A stretch of DNA of 64,000 nucleotides from Chlamydomonas reinhardtii (Eukaryota > Chlorophyta > Chlorophyceae > Chlamydomonadales > Chlamydomonadaceae). Positions within the stretch are counted from its first letter, which is position 1, and each line of letters opens with the position of its first letter. Made by a program: the position numbers and the translations under genes. The DNA is taken from NCBI RefSeq assembly GCF_000002595.2, contig NC_057010.1:6253527-6317526 (forward strand). The letters run 5' to 3'. Positions 1 through 12,700 of the stretch are shown piece after piece. The notes under the pieces were generated by a model, which was not told the DNA's origin, ran no database searches, and worked only from the letters and a program-made list of their open reading frames with translations.

Positions 1-123
1 GGGGTTACGGCGTGTACGGCGGCATGGGGACCGCGGTTGTCTGGTGTCTGTCTGCTCAACTTCCATCCTGAACAAACAAAGGTTTCAATCGTCGCCACTC
101 AATACTCAACACCTCTAGTCAAA

Positions 124-2213
124 ATGCCGGCAAAGCGCAAGCACCCGGAGCCCAAGGAGGAGCCAAAGGTTGAGGTGCCGGTGGAGGAGCCCGAGGAGGA
201 TGAGGACGAGGAGGACGAGGACGAGGACTTCGGTGGCTTCCTGGGTCCTCGTGAGCCTGAGGAGTACAACCCCGGCCCTGTCGACCTGAACCCACTGCAG
301 TTTCTCGTCGCGCCCACGGTGCGGCTGATTGGCGGCGATTGCCAGCAGGGGCATAGCCGTGAGCGCGCGTCGAGCATTGCATTAGCTTCATGTGATGCTG
401 CGACATGCATGCTTCTACATGGCGGGGCGGCAAGGTGCGGTCCAGCAAACAGGACATTTTTCGGAAGATCGCGTTGGGTGACCGCTGACCAAATTTGGCT
501 TAAGCTGCGTGACGCAAACACCGTCAGCGTCTTCGGTCGAAAACGCGCATCAAATGATGCGTATGCTCTTCCTGGCGTCGATCTCCCGCCATGGATTGCG
601 CGGGAGCCGTCGGCAGGGGGAAGCGTTGTCATGTGTAGGTCACAAAAGCCTTCGTCATGAAGTGTCGGCGGCGGCCGCTATCACAATTGAGCTCGGCAGC
701 GCGTGGGCGGGGTATGGCGGACGTTGACGAAGAGTGGGCAACGGCGCAGGCGCGCGGCGACACGCTCGTAACCACGGCTCCTCTTTCCCGCTGCTCTTGC
801 TCCTCGACCTGCCCCTGACTCCCCGCTCCCACCGCTGCGGCCACCTGCTCCTCACAGGACCTTGCGGAGTTTATGAAGAGCAAGTGGGAGAAGGCGCCGC
901 TGCACATTCCCGCCACCGAGGAGCGCAAGGAGTTCTTTGAGGGCCTGTTTGACTTCAAGGCGCTGTGCCGCATCGCCGACCAGATGGAGGCCGGCGCGCT
1001 CATCCTCATGGACCAGGACCCGGGCGAGAAGGGCGACGCGCTGGGGCTGGATGATGGTGAGGGGAGGGGAGGGGAGGGGAGGGGAGGGGAGGGGAGGGGA
1101 GGGGAGGGGAGGGGAGGAGGGGGGAGGGGAGGGGAGGGGAGGAGGGGGGAGACCGGGAAACAAGTTGGGGCGGTGGATTGCTTGAGTATGCGGGGGGCAC
1201 CAGGACATCCGCGGTGCGCTCTAGGGTGCAAGCAAGAGGGCGTGCTGAGCAGGCAGGCGCAGGAACAGGAGCCGCGCCGCGCTTGCATGGATCGTGTTTA
1301 GGTATGCCATGCCGCCCCGCACCCGCGTTCGCCCTTGCAACCCAACACGCGCGCATATGCGCTTTCCTCTCTGCGCCCCAGACGTGAATGACGAGATGAT
1401 CCGCGACATCGGGCCGCTGGTGTTTGGCCGCGACGTGGTGGCGGTGCGCTACATCGACGGCAAGCGGGAGGAGATACGCGCCTCGGTGAGGGCGGGAGGG
1501 AGGGAGAGAGGGCTGAGGGGTCGCAGCAACAGACAGTTGTGTCAGGAGAGCTGAGGGCGCGCCAGTGCTTGAATGGGCCGCACGGCTGCGAGACCAATTA
1601 ACCAAGGTGTGTACTGGTGTGCATCCTGGAGCAGCAACTCTACCCGCACCGCCTCTCACCCGCCCATCCCATCCTCCACCCTCACCGCCGCAGTTTGCTG
1701 ACAGCGAGGCCCTGAAGCAGCTGCACGACGACGCGCGCGCCACGCTGCAGCTGCACCAGCCGCAGCGCTTCGTCAACGCCTGCTGGCGGCTGCTGGCGGC
1801 GCTGGAGTCGCAGCTGGGCTGCCTGGTGGGCTGCAACGCCTACGTCACGCCGCCGGGCGGGCAGGGCCTGGCGCCGCACCACGACGACGTGGAGCTCTTC
1901 GTGTGCCAGACGCAGGGTGAGGGCGGGAGATGGGGTGGGTGGGGCGGGTGCGTGGGTGGGTGGGCGGGTAGGAATGTGGGGGGCGGAGGGCGCCTTGGCG
2001 GAGGGGCGGAATTGCAGCCTGGCTGCCCAACCACAATCCGCGCTCATCCATGCGGTATGGTAGTTGCCGACACCCCTCCTCGCGGCCTCCCTCGCGCGGC
2101 GCCCCGCTCCCACGGCACAGGCACCAAGTCCTGGAAGCTGTACAAGCCGGCGGAGGGCTGCGAGCTGCCGTACAACCCCTCGGGCGACCTGGAGCAGGTG
2201 GGTGTGGGGTGGG

Positions 2214-2256
<43 letters not shown>

Positions 2257-4159
2257 TGACTGGGCCGTGGGGCCGTGGAGGGAGGGCAGTAACGGCGAGG
2301 GTATCGTAATGCTGGCCGACGGGTTGACTGCGACGGAGGCACGGAACACGCTGCGCAGCACAAGGCACGACACACGTGTACCCGCCATGTGTCCTGCTGT
2401 CCAGCACGACCGTGTCATCCACTGACACCAGCACACACTCTTGCACACACACACACACACACACACACGTGTACGCATACTCACACTCGGACACACACTG
2501 TCTCTCATCCGCTGCAGGACGCGCTGGGTGCGCCCATGCTGGAGGTGACGCTGCAGCCGGGCGACGTGCTGTACGTGCCGCGCGGGGTGGTGCACCAGGC
2601 GGCGGCGGAGGAGGCGGGCTCCTGCCACCTCACCGTGTCCACCTACCAGCACTGGACAGTGGGCAACCTGCTGGGAGAGGTGATCAAGGTGAGGCGCAGG
2701 CGGGCGGGGCGGCGGGAGGAAAGGGGGCTTGAGGGAGCAGGAGGGAAGGGGGCTTGAGGCGGCGATGTGTTCAGTACAGCGGGCTCTGGTGTACCTCCCC
2801 CTTCCACCTGGGGGCCGCCCGGGGGCTCCCTCCAGCTCCCTCCACTCCACTCACCTCCCTTCCCCCTGACCACCACCTACCGCCTCACACCCGCTCCCGC
2901 CCCACCCCATCGGTAACAACGCGTCTACTATGCTACTGTACCTGCCTACGCCTTCACTTCTTAATTAATCATGAATGTAAACCCCCCCGCAGCAAGGCAT
3001 GGCCCCTGACGCGCTGGAGCACGTGCCGCTGGAGCTGCGCCGCGGGCTGCCCGTGGGAGCCATCTACAAGCACGGCCTCACGGTAGGCGGGGGAGGGGTT
3101 GTGTAGGAGGGCTGGGGGCGTGCCGTAATAGCTTTGTCGGAAGGCTTGTGCGATGGGAGGGGCGCGGTGAGAGGAAGGCGGAGGCAGGGCAGCACAACGC
3201 GTGGGGTTGGGGGGAGGAATGGAACGGCGCTGCGAGAGGGAGGCAAGGCCGCCACAGGGCGGGTCACCCAGGCGCCCCGCCACACCACCAGCTCACCCAC
3301 GTGCACCCCATCTGGCCACCCCTGCCCCCACCTCCCCCCCTGCACCGCCCCAGGTGGACATGCAGTCCAAGAGCCAGGCCGAGCTGCTGGCCGCCGCCCA
3401 GCCCGACGCGGCGGCGGTGGCGGCGGCCCTGCGCAAGCTGGCGGCGGCGGTGGAGGCGCACCCAGTGGAGCTGGTCAGCCCGGCGGTGGAGGCCATGGCG
3501 GCCGACTTCCTCATGCAGTGAGTTTGGGTGGGAGGGGAGGAGAGGAGGGGAGGGGAGGAGAAGGGAAAGGGAGGGGAGGGGAGGGGGGAGGGCGTCAGCA
3601 CGTGGCGGTGAACACGGGGGTCACGGACGTGGCGGCAGGTAGCGCTGGTTGCGGGAGTCGGTGCAGCAGGTCGGGACGCAGGCGGCGGGTAGGGGGGGGT
3701 GCTACGGACGCAACTGCGGCGTGTCCTGCCCCACACACGGCCCTGCCCTTCCTCACGCCCTCATCTCCACATTCCCAAGCGCTCGTGTCCCGCCCCACCT
3801 GGACCCTCCCCCCCTCCTCGACCTCGTTCCCCCCTCCCTTCCCTCCCTCCTGCCCCGCAGCCGCCTGCCGCCCCACCCCGCCCAGCTGCCCGACAGCGGC
3901 GAGGAGCCGGACAGCTTGGAGGACGCTGTGTACTGCCGCGGCGCCCGCCTGTTCCGACTGGTGCCCTGCGAGCATGAGGACGACGAGGAGGACGAGGACG
4001 AGGAGGAGGAGGAGGACGAGGAGGAGGAGGAGCACGAGGTGGGAACGTGTGGTAGGGAGTAGCTTCGGCCGGATGGGGGCGCCGCGGCCGCGTCCCGGCC
4101 CTGACCCACACGTGCGTCAGCTACGATAAATGCACCTCACAGGGTTCCCGGTACAGTCT

Positions 4160-4227
<68 letters not shown>

Positions 4228-5678
4228 ACACACACACACACACACGTGCACCTGCGCGCATCATCGCAGCACCTGCCGACGCACGCGTCTGCCCGCCCCA
4301 CCCTCTTGCGCACCTCACTCCTCCTCCCTCCCTCCACCGCCACTGCTGCCGCCGCCGCCCTCATCCCTTCCCCTCCCCTCGTCCAACCACACTTGCCTGA
4401 CCCCCCCCCCCCCGCCGCCAACCCCTCCCCTTCTCCCCACCCTGCCTCTACCAGGGCCCCTTTGTCCGCCTGGTGACTCCGCTGGCGAACAGCCGCTATA
4501 AGCACATGATCAACAAGCCGCTGCCGGACGAGGAGGAGGAGGGCGACAGCGAGGACGAGGAGGGGCACGTGCACGGCCCGGGGTGCGGCCACCACCACCA
4601 CCATGACGAGGACGAGGAGGAGGAGGGGGCTGAGGAGGAGGAGGAGGAGGACAAGGAAGCTAAGGGCAAGAAGGGCGCGAACGGCAAAGCGGAGAAGGCG
4701 GAGGCGGCGGCCGGCAAGAAGGGCGGCAAGAAGCAGGAAGAGGAGGAGGAGGGCGAGGGCGAGGACGACGCGGAGATGGAGGAGGCGGATGTGGATGACG
4801 TGGACAGCGATGAGCTGGCGGCGGCCATGGGCGGCGATGACGATGACGAGGATGAGGACGACGACGAGGAGGAGCCCGAGGAGCTACCGGTGAGAGGGGA
4901 GGGTCAAGGGGGGGGGGTGTTGGCACGGGGTTTGGCAGGAGGGAGTGCAGGCGTGTATGGGTGGGGTGGGGTGGATATGGATGGTTGTTAGCACTGCTTC
5001 TTCCGCTAGTACGCCTGCTTTGCCAGCCCAAGCCGCCTGCCTGCAACTCGCCTCTCAGCAACCCGCCCCGTTGCTCAGCCGCCCCGTGCTCCCGCTGCCC
5101 TGACCTCGCAACGGCCCCCGCCCTTTCCCCTATTACTTCGCCTTCACTTCTTACATAAGCATGAACGTACACACCCTCCCGCCGCCCAGGGCCCGGTGTT
5201 CCCGGCCGCCTACGCGCCGGTGCTGGGCGCCGTGCTGGCGAGCACCGCGGACAAGCCGCTGCGTGTGAGCGAGCTGCAGGTGCCGGGCGACGACGACCAG
5301 CGGCTGCGGCTGGCGGTGCTGCTGCACGACATGGGCATTGTGGTGTGCGTCAAGAAGGGCGGCAAGGAGGAGGAGAAGGAGGAGAAGCAGAAGGAGGAGG
5401 AGGAGCCTAAGAAGGGCAAGAAGGAGGCGAAGAAGGCGGAGCCGAAGACGAAGGAGGAGGAGCCGGCCAAGAAGGGCGGCAAGAAGGAGGCGGCGCCTAA
5501 GAAGGAGGCGGCGCCTAAGGAGGAGCCGAAGAAGGAGGAGGCGAAGAAGGAGGAGGCTAAGCTTAAGGGTAAGGGTAAGGGCGCGGCCAAGGAGGCGGCG
5601 AAGCCCACGGAGGAGGCACCCAAGAGCGGCGGCAAGGAGGCGCCCCCTGCCAAGAAGGCCAAGAAGGGCGGCAAGTAG
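124..5678 (+). CDS. NO66: JmjC-domain histidyl-hydroxylase/histone demethylase, NO66 (RIOX1) type
   Basis: Exons 124-318, 858-1056, 1382-1485, 1694-1916, 2121-2197, 2518-2688, 2993-3082, 3354-3517, 3861-4038, 4455-4889 and 5190-5678 join in phase to 774 aa. The family is Fe(II)/2-oxoglutarate oxygenases of the nucleolus and nucleus; human RIOX1 hydroxylates a ribosomal-protein histidine and is reported to demethylate H3K4/K36. Visible support: an N-terminal segment FMKSKWEKAPL typical of the family; the iron-binding H-x-D in PHHDDVELF (His228, Asp230); GTKSWKLYKP after it; and the distal His292 in PRGVVHQA. A C-terminal winged-helix-like part (KPLRVSELQVPGDDD) follows. Oddities are an acidic N-terminus, a long Glu/Asp insert containing five consecutive histidines (about residues 490-610), and a Lys/Glu-rich tail of about 110 residues. 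The family call is secure. Exon 1 uses a GTGCGG donor and is the least certain boundary. Confidence 0.9.
1057..1150 (+). repeat. (GGGGA)n array at the start of NO66 intron 2
   Basis: The intron opens with a donor GTGAGG that runs straight into about 90 bp of GGGGA repeats. Runs of four G on the coding strand make this a candidate G-quadruplex in the pre-mRNA. The same donor-side G-richness recurs in weaker form in other introns of the gene. Confidence 0.8.
2213..2468 (+). repeat. (GT)n and (CA)n microsatellites in NO66 intron 5
   Basis: One intron (2198-2517) holds a (GT)n run near 2216-2250 and a (CA)n run near 2447-2468. The two are complementary and could pair within the intron. Confidence 0.85.
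2950..2987 (+). repeat. Intron-end repeat, family C copy 1
   Basis: The string CTTCACTTCTTAATTAATC, followed by ATGAATGTAA and a C-run, lies immediately before the acceptor of NO66 intron 6. Related copies precede acceptors near 5136-5180, 38159-38195 and 38661-38706, always in gene sense. It is AT-rich in a GC-rich setting and may include the branch site. Confidence 0.6.
4162..4246 (+). repeat. (CA)n microsatellite in NO66 intron 9
   Basis: About 85 bp of CA dinucleotides with a few CG interruptions lie inside intron 9 (4039-4454). Confidence 0.9.
5136..5180 (+). repeat. Intron-end repeat, family C copy 2
   Basis: TTCGCCTTCACTTCTTAC, then a diverged ATGAACGTAC and a C-rich tract, precedes the acceptor of NO66 intron 10. 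It matches copy 1 over about 40 bp. Confidence 0.55.
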
Positions 5679-6569
5679 AGCGAGCTCGCGAGAGTGTGTG
5701 TATGGTGCTGCGAGAGGGCCGCTGGGGGGCGCTGTCGACGGGGTGGTGGCAGGGTGAATATGGGTGTTGGGCGGCCTGCAGGTGAGGGCCGCGGGGGTCG
5801 TTGTAGGGGCACGCAGTCAGCAGCGGCGCTGCTGGTGCTGCTGTCAGCCTGGCAGTCAGACATACCGTAAGGTGCTGCAGGTCCGAGCACCTGGCATGCG
5901 CTGGCCGAGTTGCGTTGTGGGTGGCGGGGGAGAGCCGCAGTCGCCACTGTGTGCGACAGCGCAGCAGCAGATTGCAGCTGCGGGGTGACACGCGGCGGGG
6001 ATGTCCATTACCGTAGTCAGAAAGTCGGCGGCGGGACGCGGCGCCGGGAGTGTGGTGGCGGCAGGTTTGCGCAGTGGCGGGGATCAATGTTTTGACGGAG
6101 AAAGTATATGCTAGCATATGACGGACTCCGCACATGCGGTTCAGAATTGGTTGCCATTCTTTCGTTCGTCTGTCGTGAAGTTTGGGCGTTTGGGGATGCG
6201 AACGGCGCGCCACAACGTGCGGCGCGCTCAGGCCGCCCAGCCGCACTGCTTGGTATGCAACGCAGATGACGTGTCGTTTTTCGTGTGTGCGAGTGCGTGG
6301 ACGCCGAAGGAAGAGCGAGGATTCCCGCGAGGTGCGACAGGTCCCTTTCAAAGCGAGTACTCAACAAAAGAAAGTGCAGTCCCACAGCGTAAAGCAGACA
6401 CACGACTTCCGGCTGCAACACACCCAAACAAAAGGCAGCAGTCGCGCCCACTCCCACATTCGCAGCCCACACGTCGCGGCGCCGCAAACCCACACCTCGC
6501 GAGCTCGCCTGCAGCAGCGCCCACACCCGCCACCACACCAAGCAACAGCAACAGGACCCCGCCACCACC
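5679..6569. other. Intergenic: NO66 3' UTR and gene 2 promoter/5' UTR
   Basis: About 890 bp between two same-strand genes. The open frames here lack the Ala/Gly-biased composition of the neighbouring exons and have no recognisable domain. I found no clear TGTAA signal and no element. Confidence 0.6.
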
Positions 6570-8562
6570 ATGCCTCGGCAGCGGGCAGGCGCGGGCGCAC
6601 CAGCAGCAGCAGCAGGGGGCCAGCGCAGGCGTGGGCGCGGGCGCTGGGCGGCGGCAGCGCTCGTGCTGCTGGCGGCGGTCGCGGTGGCGGCGGCGTCCGC
6701 GGCACTGGAGGACGAGCTGCAGGCGCCTGGCGGTGCGTCAGTGTGTCTGTGTGTGCAGTGTGTGTGCATGTGTCGGGCTGTCGGCAAGGTCAGGGCCTGT
6801 CAACACCGGGTCAACACCGCCTCCATGCGGGGCTGGCTCTGTCGCGGCCTTTGTGTGCGCCGTCTCCCAATCATCTCATACTCACATCGTGTCCCTGCCC
6901 GCCGCCCCCGCAGCAGGGCAAGGACGCGCAGCAGCAGCCGCAGCAGCAGGGCCGGCGGTGGGGCTGTGGCGGGGCCTGGCGCGGCTGCCGCGGCGGCTGC
7001 TGTCGCCCTCCGCCGCCATCACTGCGGCGCTGTGGCGCTTGTGCCCCAGCAGTGTGGTCAGGTGCAGCAACACCATCCAGTACGACGGCAGGTGGGGGCG
7101 GTGGGAGGGGTGGATGGGGGAGTGCGTGGTGGGCGCGCGGGTCGGCACTCGGCAGCCATGGCGCCCAGGATGCCCGCCGTGTGCGGTGTGGCACGCTGTG
7201 GCTGGTGAGGCCGCGGCAGTGCGCGGGACCAGCGGTGGGACGGTCGCTGCGCTTGTTGGCCTCCAGGTGCTTGCCTCTGACGGCATGCGACACCCGGCCC
7301 CATCCCGTCCCAGGTTTGCAACGCAAAAAGTGGTGATTGCTGAGGTGAGTTGCTGGGTGCTGCTGTGGTGGTCACGCCCCTCATCCGGTGAAACAAAGCA
7401 CACACGCATGCATGCATGCTCCCACTTCATGCGCGCCTAGGCCCCGCACATCCCTTACGCCAGCACGCACACGCACACGCACCTGCACCACTGCGCAGCC
7501 CGAAGCCGCTGCGCCCGCGGCGGAAGCGGCGGCCACGCCCGCGGCGGCCACTGGCGGCACTGCGCCCATCAGCACGGCCACCGGCGGCGAGCTTGGCGCC
7601 TTCTACGACTACGAGTACGGCGGCGCACTCGCGGGCGGCGCCGGCCGTGAGTAGGGCTGGCCGTGCTTTGGTTGAGCCCCGACGTACATGGATGTGGCGT
7701 GTGTGTGCTGCAAGGACACTTGAAGACGTATGCGGGTACATTGTGCACACACGTGCTCTCGCGACCTCAACCCCGATTTCCCCCTCTTCCACGCAGCCGT
7801 GAGCGGCGCGGCGCTGGGCCCCACGTCCACCCAGGCGCCCTTCGGAGGTGAGCGCGTGAGCGGGACACACACGCAGGCAGGCGCGCAGTAGCACCAGCAG
7901 CCACCACTGGCGCTGCCGCATACCCCTGAGCCAGATAACTGCGCGCGCACAGGTCTTCCACCCGCCAGCTGCCCCGCTGTTCGCCGCCCACACGCCATAT
8001 ACACCGCCCCTCAACTTCCCCCCCCCCCACATACACCATCCCATGGATGGCTACCCCCCCCCCTGGCCCGCCCTCCTGCCCCTCCTCCTGCAGGCGCCTC
8101 AAACTTGCCCACCAGCGGCGGCCTCGGGGGCGGCACACAGACCGTGGTGCCGGAGACCACAACACAGGTGCGTGCCGCGTGCGTGCGGGGGGGGGGCGGG
8201 CGCTCTGTGGCCGCTGGGTTGCTGCTGCTCTTGCTTGCATGTGCTGAGCAACAGGCAGGTGTCGCCCGGGCGGGGCCGTCCCAACGCACGGCGAATGAAG
8301 CGTCCCCGCCCAAGAAGAGCGCAAGCCAGGGGAACCTGACCTGCAGCCCTCATCCTGTGACGCTGTGGACCAGAAAGACGTTGCTGGCAGGGCCTCTATC
8401 TGTAAACGTTCAGCTCGCGCCGCCCTCCACCCCGCCGGTCGCCCCCACCCGCCCTCCCTGTCTGCCCGCCCGCCACCTGACCCACAGGGCGTGTTCGGCG
8501 GCGGCGGCAATGTGGGGCGGGGCGTGGGCGGCAGCGCCGTGCCCACCGGCACCTCGGGCTAG
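6570..8562 (+). CDS. Small membrane-anchored or secreted protein, function unknown
   Basis: Exons 6570-6732, 6914-7091, 7314-7344, 7499-7646, 7797-7847, 8094-8167 and 8488-8562 join in phase to 239 aa, with GT-AG at every junction. The ATG sits in a good context (CCACCATGCC). Residues 1-26 are Arg/Gly/Ala-rich and basic. A hydrophobic stretch (about 27-45) follows, ending near a possible signal-peptidase site (ASAALEDEL), so the rest is probably lumenal or extracellular. The middle (RLLSPSAAITAALWRLCP, then CSNTIQYDGRFATQKVVIAE) is the only part of normal complexity. The remainder is Gly/Ala/Thr-rich. Exon 3 is only 31 nt. I recognise no family. The model rests on splice-phase consistency and codon bias, and the small exons are tentative. 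Confidence 0.6.
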
Positions 8563-9057
8563 TGCGGCACACGCGGCAGATGACAGGCAGCAGCAGGCGG
8601 ACATGCACCCACACAATCAGGCTGACTGGCTAGGTGTCGACCCTGTCCCCGCGTGTTTCCCTAAGCTAATCGAGCGGCGCAGGGGCCGTTGCGGCGGGGT
8701 CCGTATGCGGCTGTCTAGCTAGCAAGCCGCAACAACTAACCAGGGTGAATGAGGACGAGGAATTAGCGGCCGGGCGCTGCCAGGCGCCAGACGGCGGCCT
8801 GGCACCACGGCGGCCGGCGACCTGCGTCCGTACTGGTGTTGCCTTGTTATGCTGCGGGCGGTGGCACTGGAGCGGTTTAGCCGGCCCATGTGGCCTCTCA
8901 CGTAGCTCCAAAACCAGTAGCTCAAAGGGTGTGGTCCAGGAGTAGCTCGAAGATAGTGCGAAGGTATCTCACTACCGATGCGGCATCTCTTGAGACGGGA
9001 TTGGGCGAGGTTGACTTGCACGTACGTATTGCTCGCACAAGCCAGGCAGCGTTTGTG

Positions 9058-9064
9058 AATGTAA
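9058..9064 (+). terminator. TGTAA poly(A)-type signal for gene 2
   Basis: TGTAA, the usual green-algal poly(A) signal, lies about 500 nt past the gene 2 stop and is the first one seen on this strand. Confidence 0.4.
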
Positions 9065-9599
9065 CACTGTGAGCCGCCCTCACCTATATATCCATCCAGG
9101 CCACACCCAGACGACCCCATCACAACTACGCGACAGCAAGCAGTGCAGCTGCTGTCAGCCCCGGCCCGCCCCTGGGGCACCATCAGCGCCCACGCCGGCC
9201 CTACGGCCACAGCTTCAGTCGTACGTAACGCGTTGCACACGCGCGCCAGTGCTGGCGGGGTGTGGCCTGACACACCGTGGCCTCCCATCAGCAGTACTCG
9301 TGCTAGTTTTCGGTCCGGTCTGGCTGCGGTTGGCACTGCTGTGGCATCGCGATTGCTAGGCACCTGTTTTGGCTATGTGCCTGTGGAAACCGACCCCGGC
9401 TATGTCCGGGCGATGAGGTTGTTCGGCCTCAGACTGTGGAGGGGCTCAGCCCCTTTTCCCGTGACCGGGGAACACTTGTCGGTCCGGGCCTTATCACCAA
9501 AAGCCTGAGGGCCCGTGGCCGCGTATCCCGCACTCGCGTCACATGCACGGCCCGCTTGCGCTTCTCAGCGCGCACACACACACGCGCGCACACACACAC

Positions 9600-9668
9600 G
9601 TTTTTGCGCTATGTTTTCCTTGTGCTCTTTAACACACACACACACACACACACACATACACACACATG
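9600..9668 (+). repeat. CA-tailed short repeat, family A copy 1
   Basis: TTTTCCTTGTGCTCTTTAAC runs directly into a (CA)n array. Related copies are at 37876-37963, 48139-48186, 50132-50233 and 61659-61690. This copy is just downstream of the gene 3 stop (gene 3 is on the minus strand). Confidence 0.6.
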
Positions 9669-9744
9669 CACTCTTGAAAGGCTGATGCCACTCCATGGCA
9701 CTCAATGGCACTCCACTGCACCTGCCAGTGCTGACTCGCTTCCC

Positions 9745-12700
9745 TCAGCGCGGCTGCTGGTAAGGCTGCTGCGTGCTGCCACCGCCGCCGCCGCCAGTGC
9801 TGTGGCCTGGCGCACTGTCGCTGAAGGCGCAGGAGGCGGCTGTGGCCACCACCTCAAAGTAGCCCTCACGATCACCCCCACCTGCCGCTGCTGCCGTGTC
9901 CCCCCACTCCAGTGTGCCATACTCGCCCCCCACATCATCACGCACTGCGCTCGCTGCTCCCCATCCCCCTCCCCCACCGCCTCTGCCGCCTCCACGGCCC
10001 ATCCCCGGCTCCTGCTGGTGCTGGTGCTGCGCATACCCCTCCGGGCCGCTGGGAGTGCCCGCCACAGCCGCCGCGCTGTTGGCGCCGGCAGTCAGACCCA
10101 CACAGCCACCGCCACCGCCGCTGTTGCCGCCGTAGACAGCAGCCCCCGGCGCTGCGCCAGGCTGTAGCTGCTGAGGCGCGTGGTGGGGGTGCTGCTGCTG
10201 GGTAGGCGCGGGGATAAGCGGCGGTGCAGAGCCACTGCCGCCGCCGCCGGCAAAAGCGGCGACCGCCTGCCAATGCCGCACAGCTCCTCCTCCTCCTCCT
10301 GCTCCTCCTGCTCCCCCGACCCCGACCCCGAGCCCGCGTATGTCCAGGCTGGTGCGTGTGGCGGTGAGGCATCGGCTGATAAAAGCTGACTCCAGCGAGT
10401 CATTGTCATCATCATCAACATCATCACCTCCCTCCTCGCCATCCTCACCACCCTCGCCGCCTTCCCCTTCGTGCCGGTATCCCTCCCCGGCTCCTTCCCG
10501 GCCGCCGGCCGGGTAGGTGGCCCCTGGCCCCGTGCCGCCGCCGCCGCCAGCCGCCGCCGCCGCCGCCGCGGCCAGCAGCTGCGCGGGCAGGTGCCGCGCC
10601 AGTGAGGCCACTGAGCGGTACATCTCCTCCGAGGAAGACGAATCGACGTCGGAGTCACCAGCCCCCGCCTCCGCCTCCACAGTCTGTGCCGCTTCATCTA
10701 CTGCTGGGTAGTCGGCACCGTATGCCCCAGCCGACCCCAAGGGCACGGTCATGCTCTGCTGCTGCGGCGGCTGTTGCTGCTGGGGCCACCCGCCACCTCC
10801 CGCGCGCCGCTGTCTGTCGCCGTCAGTGCCGCCGCTGGCGCCAGCATACGCCTTATGAAGACCGGCCGGCCTGCGGCGGCTGCGGGTGCTGGCGGTGCTG
10901 GTGCTGGTGGGCCGCTCCGCCAGTGCATAGGGGCGCTGTGACACGTGCGCCTGCTGCATCCCCGTGTGCGCCTGCAGCCGCTGTTGGTGTTGGGGCGGCG
11001 TCCACAGCTGCTGGTGCTGCTGATGCTGCTGCCGTGCCCCTGAAGCGGCTGGTCGCCTGTCCGGCGGGTGCGCCTCCCCCGACACGGCGTGCGGTAGGTG
11101 TGACAGGTGCGACAGGGAGGAGGAGGCGCCGCTGTCATCCTCGCGTATGGGCGCCAGCTGCTGCAGGTGGCCGCCGCCCGCCGTCAGGGCCACATCTGGG
11201 AGCTCTTGGAACCCGCCGCTGTGGTGGTCATGGCCGTACTGGCCACCGAACGGGCCGTAGTCCAATGCCTCCTGTTCTTGTAAGGCGTACGGCATTGGCG
11301 CAGCAGGCGACTCCCGCGCCCGGTGGGAGCCGGCACCAGGAAGCGGGTACGGGTGCGGGTACTCCTGGTGCTGCTGCTGCTGGCGGTGCGTGTCCTGATG
11401 CTGATGAGGCCGCTGCTGTGGCGGCCGGCGGCCCACAGCAGCAGCGCCTCCGCCAGCGCTGGCCGACAGCGGCGGCTGTGGCGCCTGCTGGCCGCCCTGC
11501 ACCCCGCCGCTGCCGCCGCCCCCAGCACCTCCCGCGGGTGGTGGCAGCGGCCCATGCTGCTGCTGCCGCCTGCTGATGGCGGCGGAGCTGGAGCCGCCGT
11601 GGCGGCTGCTGCTTGCCGAGCGCAGGCTGCCGGCTGCACCCACCACCACATTGCTCTGGGAGCTACTGTAGCCTCGCGGCGGCGGCAGCGGCACCTGCGA
11701 CAGCGCCAGTGGCTGCCGGCCCCACTGCGGCTGCTGCTGCTGGCCCCGCAGTAGCTGTGCACGCAGCGGCATCGCGGCGGTGGTGGAGGCCGCCGACACG
11801 TGCACCTGCTCGTCCTGCTGATCGTCCGGTGGGTACCACTGCTGCTGGTACTGCTGGGGGTACGGGTGGTTGCGGTGAGGCTGGGACTGGGGTTGGTGCC
11901 GCCGCGGCGGGCCAGCACTGGCGGCGGTGGCAGCAGCCAGGGCCGAGCGCGTCAGATGCTGCTGGGAGAGGGAGGAGTGGGAGTGCCGCTGCTGCTGCTG
12001 TGTGCGCCGGGATGACGAGGTGGAGGCGGCGCCTGCGCCTCCGCCTGCAACCCTGCCCCCTGCTGCTGCGTAGCTGTCAATGCCTGCCTCTGATGGTTGT
12101 GACATCCGGCCAACCCGCGGCAGCTCGATACCCTCGGCCGCCGCCCGCCGCGCCTGCGCCCGCTGGAAGGCCCGTATGCGGGACAGGGTGTCTGAGAACA
12201 GGATGGCCTGCAGCGGGCCCGCCTGGCGCCGCGACACGCGCACGCCTGCATTGTGTGTGTGGTAGTGCACAGGCGGAGGCAGTGGGTGTACGTAAGGGAC
12301 AGCAGCTGCGGGAAGCTGTGCCGTGTCGCTGTCTGCGTGTACGCCGCAACCGTCGTGCCTTGCGGCTGGTGAACCTGGCACCTACCCACCAGTGTGTTCA
12401 CCCACCCACCCACACGCACACGCACTCCCGCCCGCGCACACGCGCACCTACCCGCCAGCACGCCCAGCACCTTGGTCCACTCCTGCCGCGCAAAGCCCAG
12501 CAGCGCCGCCCGGTACCCCAGCACCGCCAGCTCCGTCAGCAGCCGACCGCGCTCTCCGCCCAGCCGCCCAGCCAGTGAGCCGCCGCCGCCGCCAGCGGCC
12601 GCAGCAGCAGCACCACCGCCCAGCAGGCCGCCTGCGCTGCTGCTGCCACCGCTACTGGGTGGCGGCGGCGGGAAGGGCCGCATCCGCCGCGGCCCCTGGT

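Larger units (their letters stand above)
8563..9744. other. Convergent 3' regions of genes 2 and 3
   Basis: About 1.2 kb between convergent stop codons. It holds a TGTAA signal at about 9059-9063 for gene 2 and a CA-tailed repeat (9600-9668). No convincing gene is present. Confidence 0.6.
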
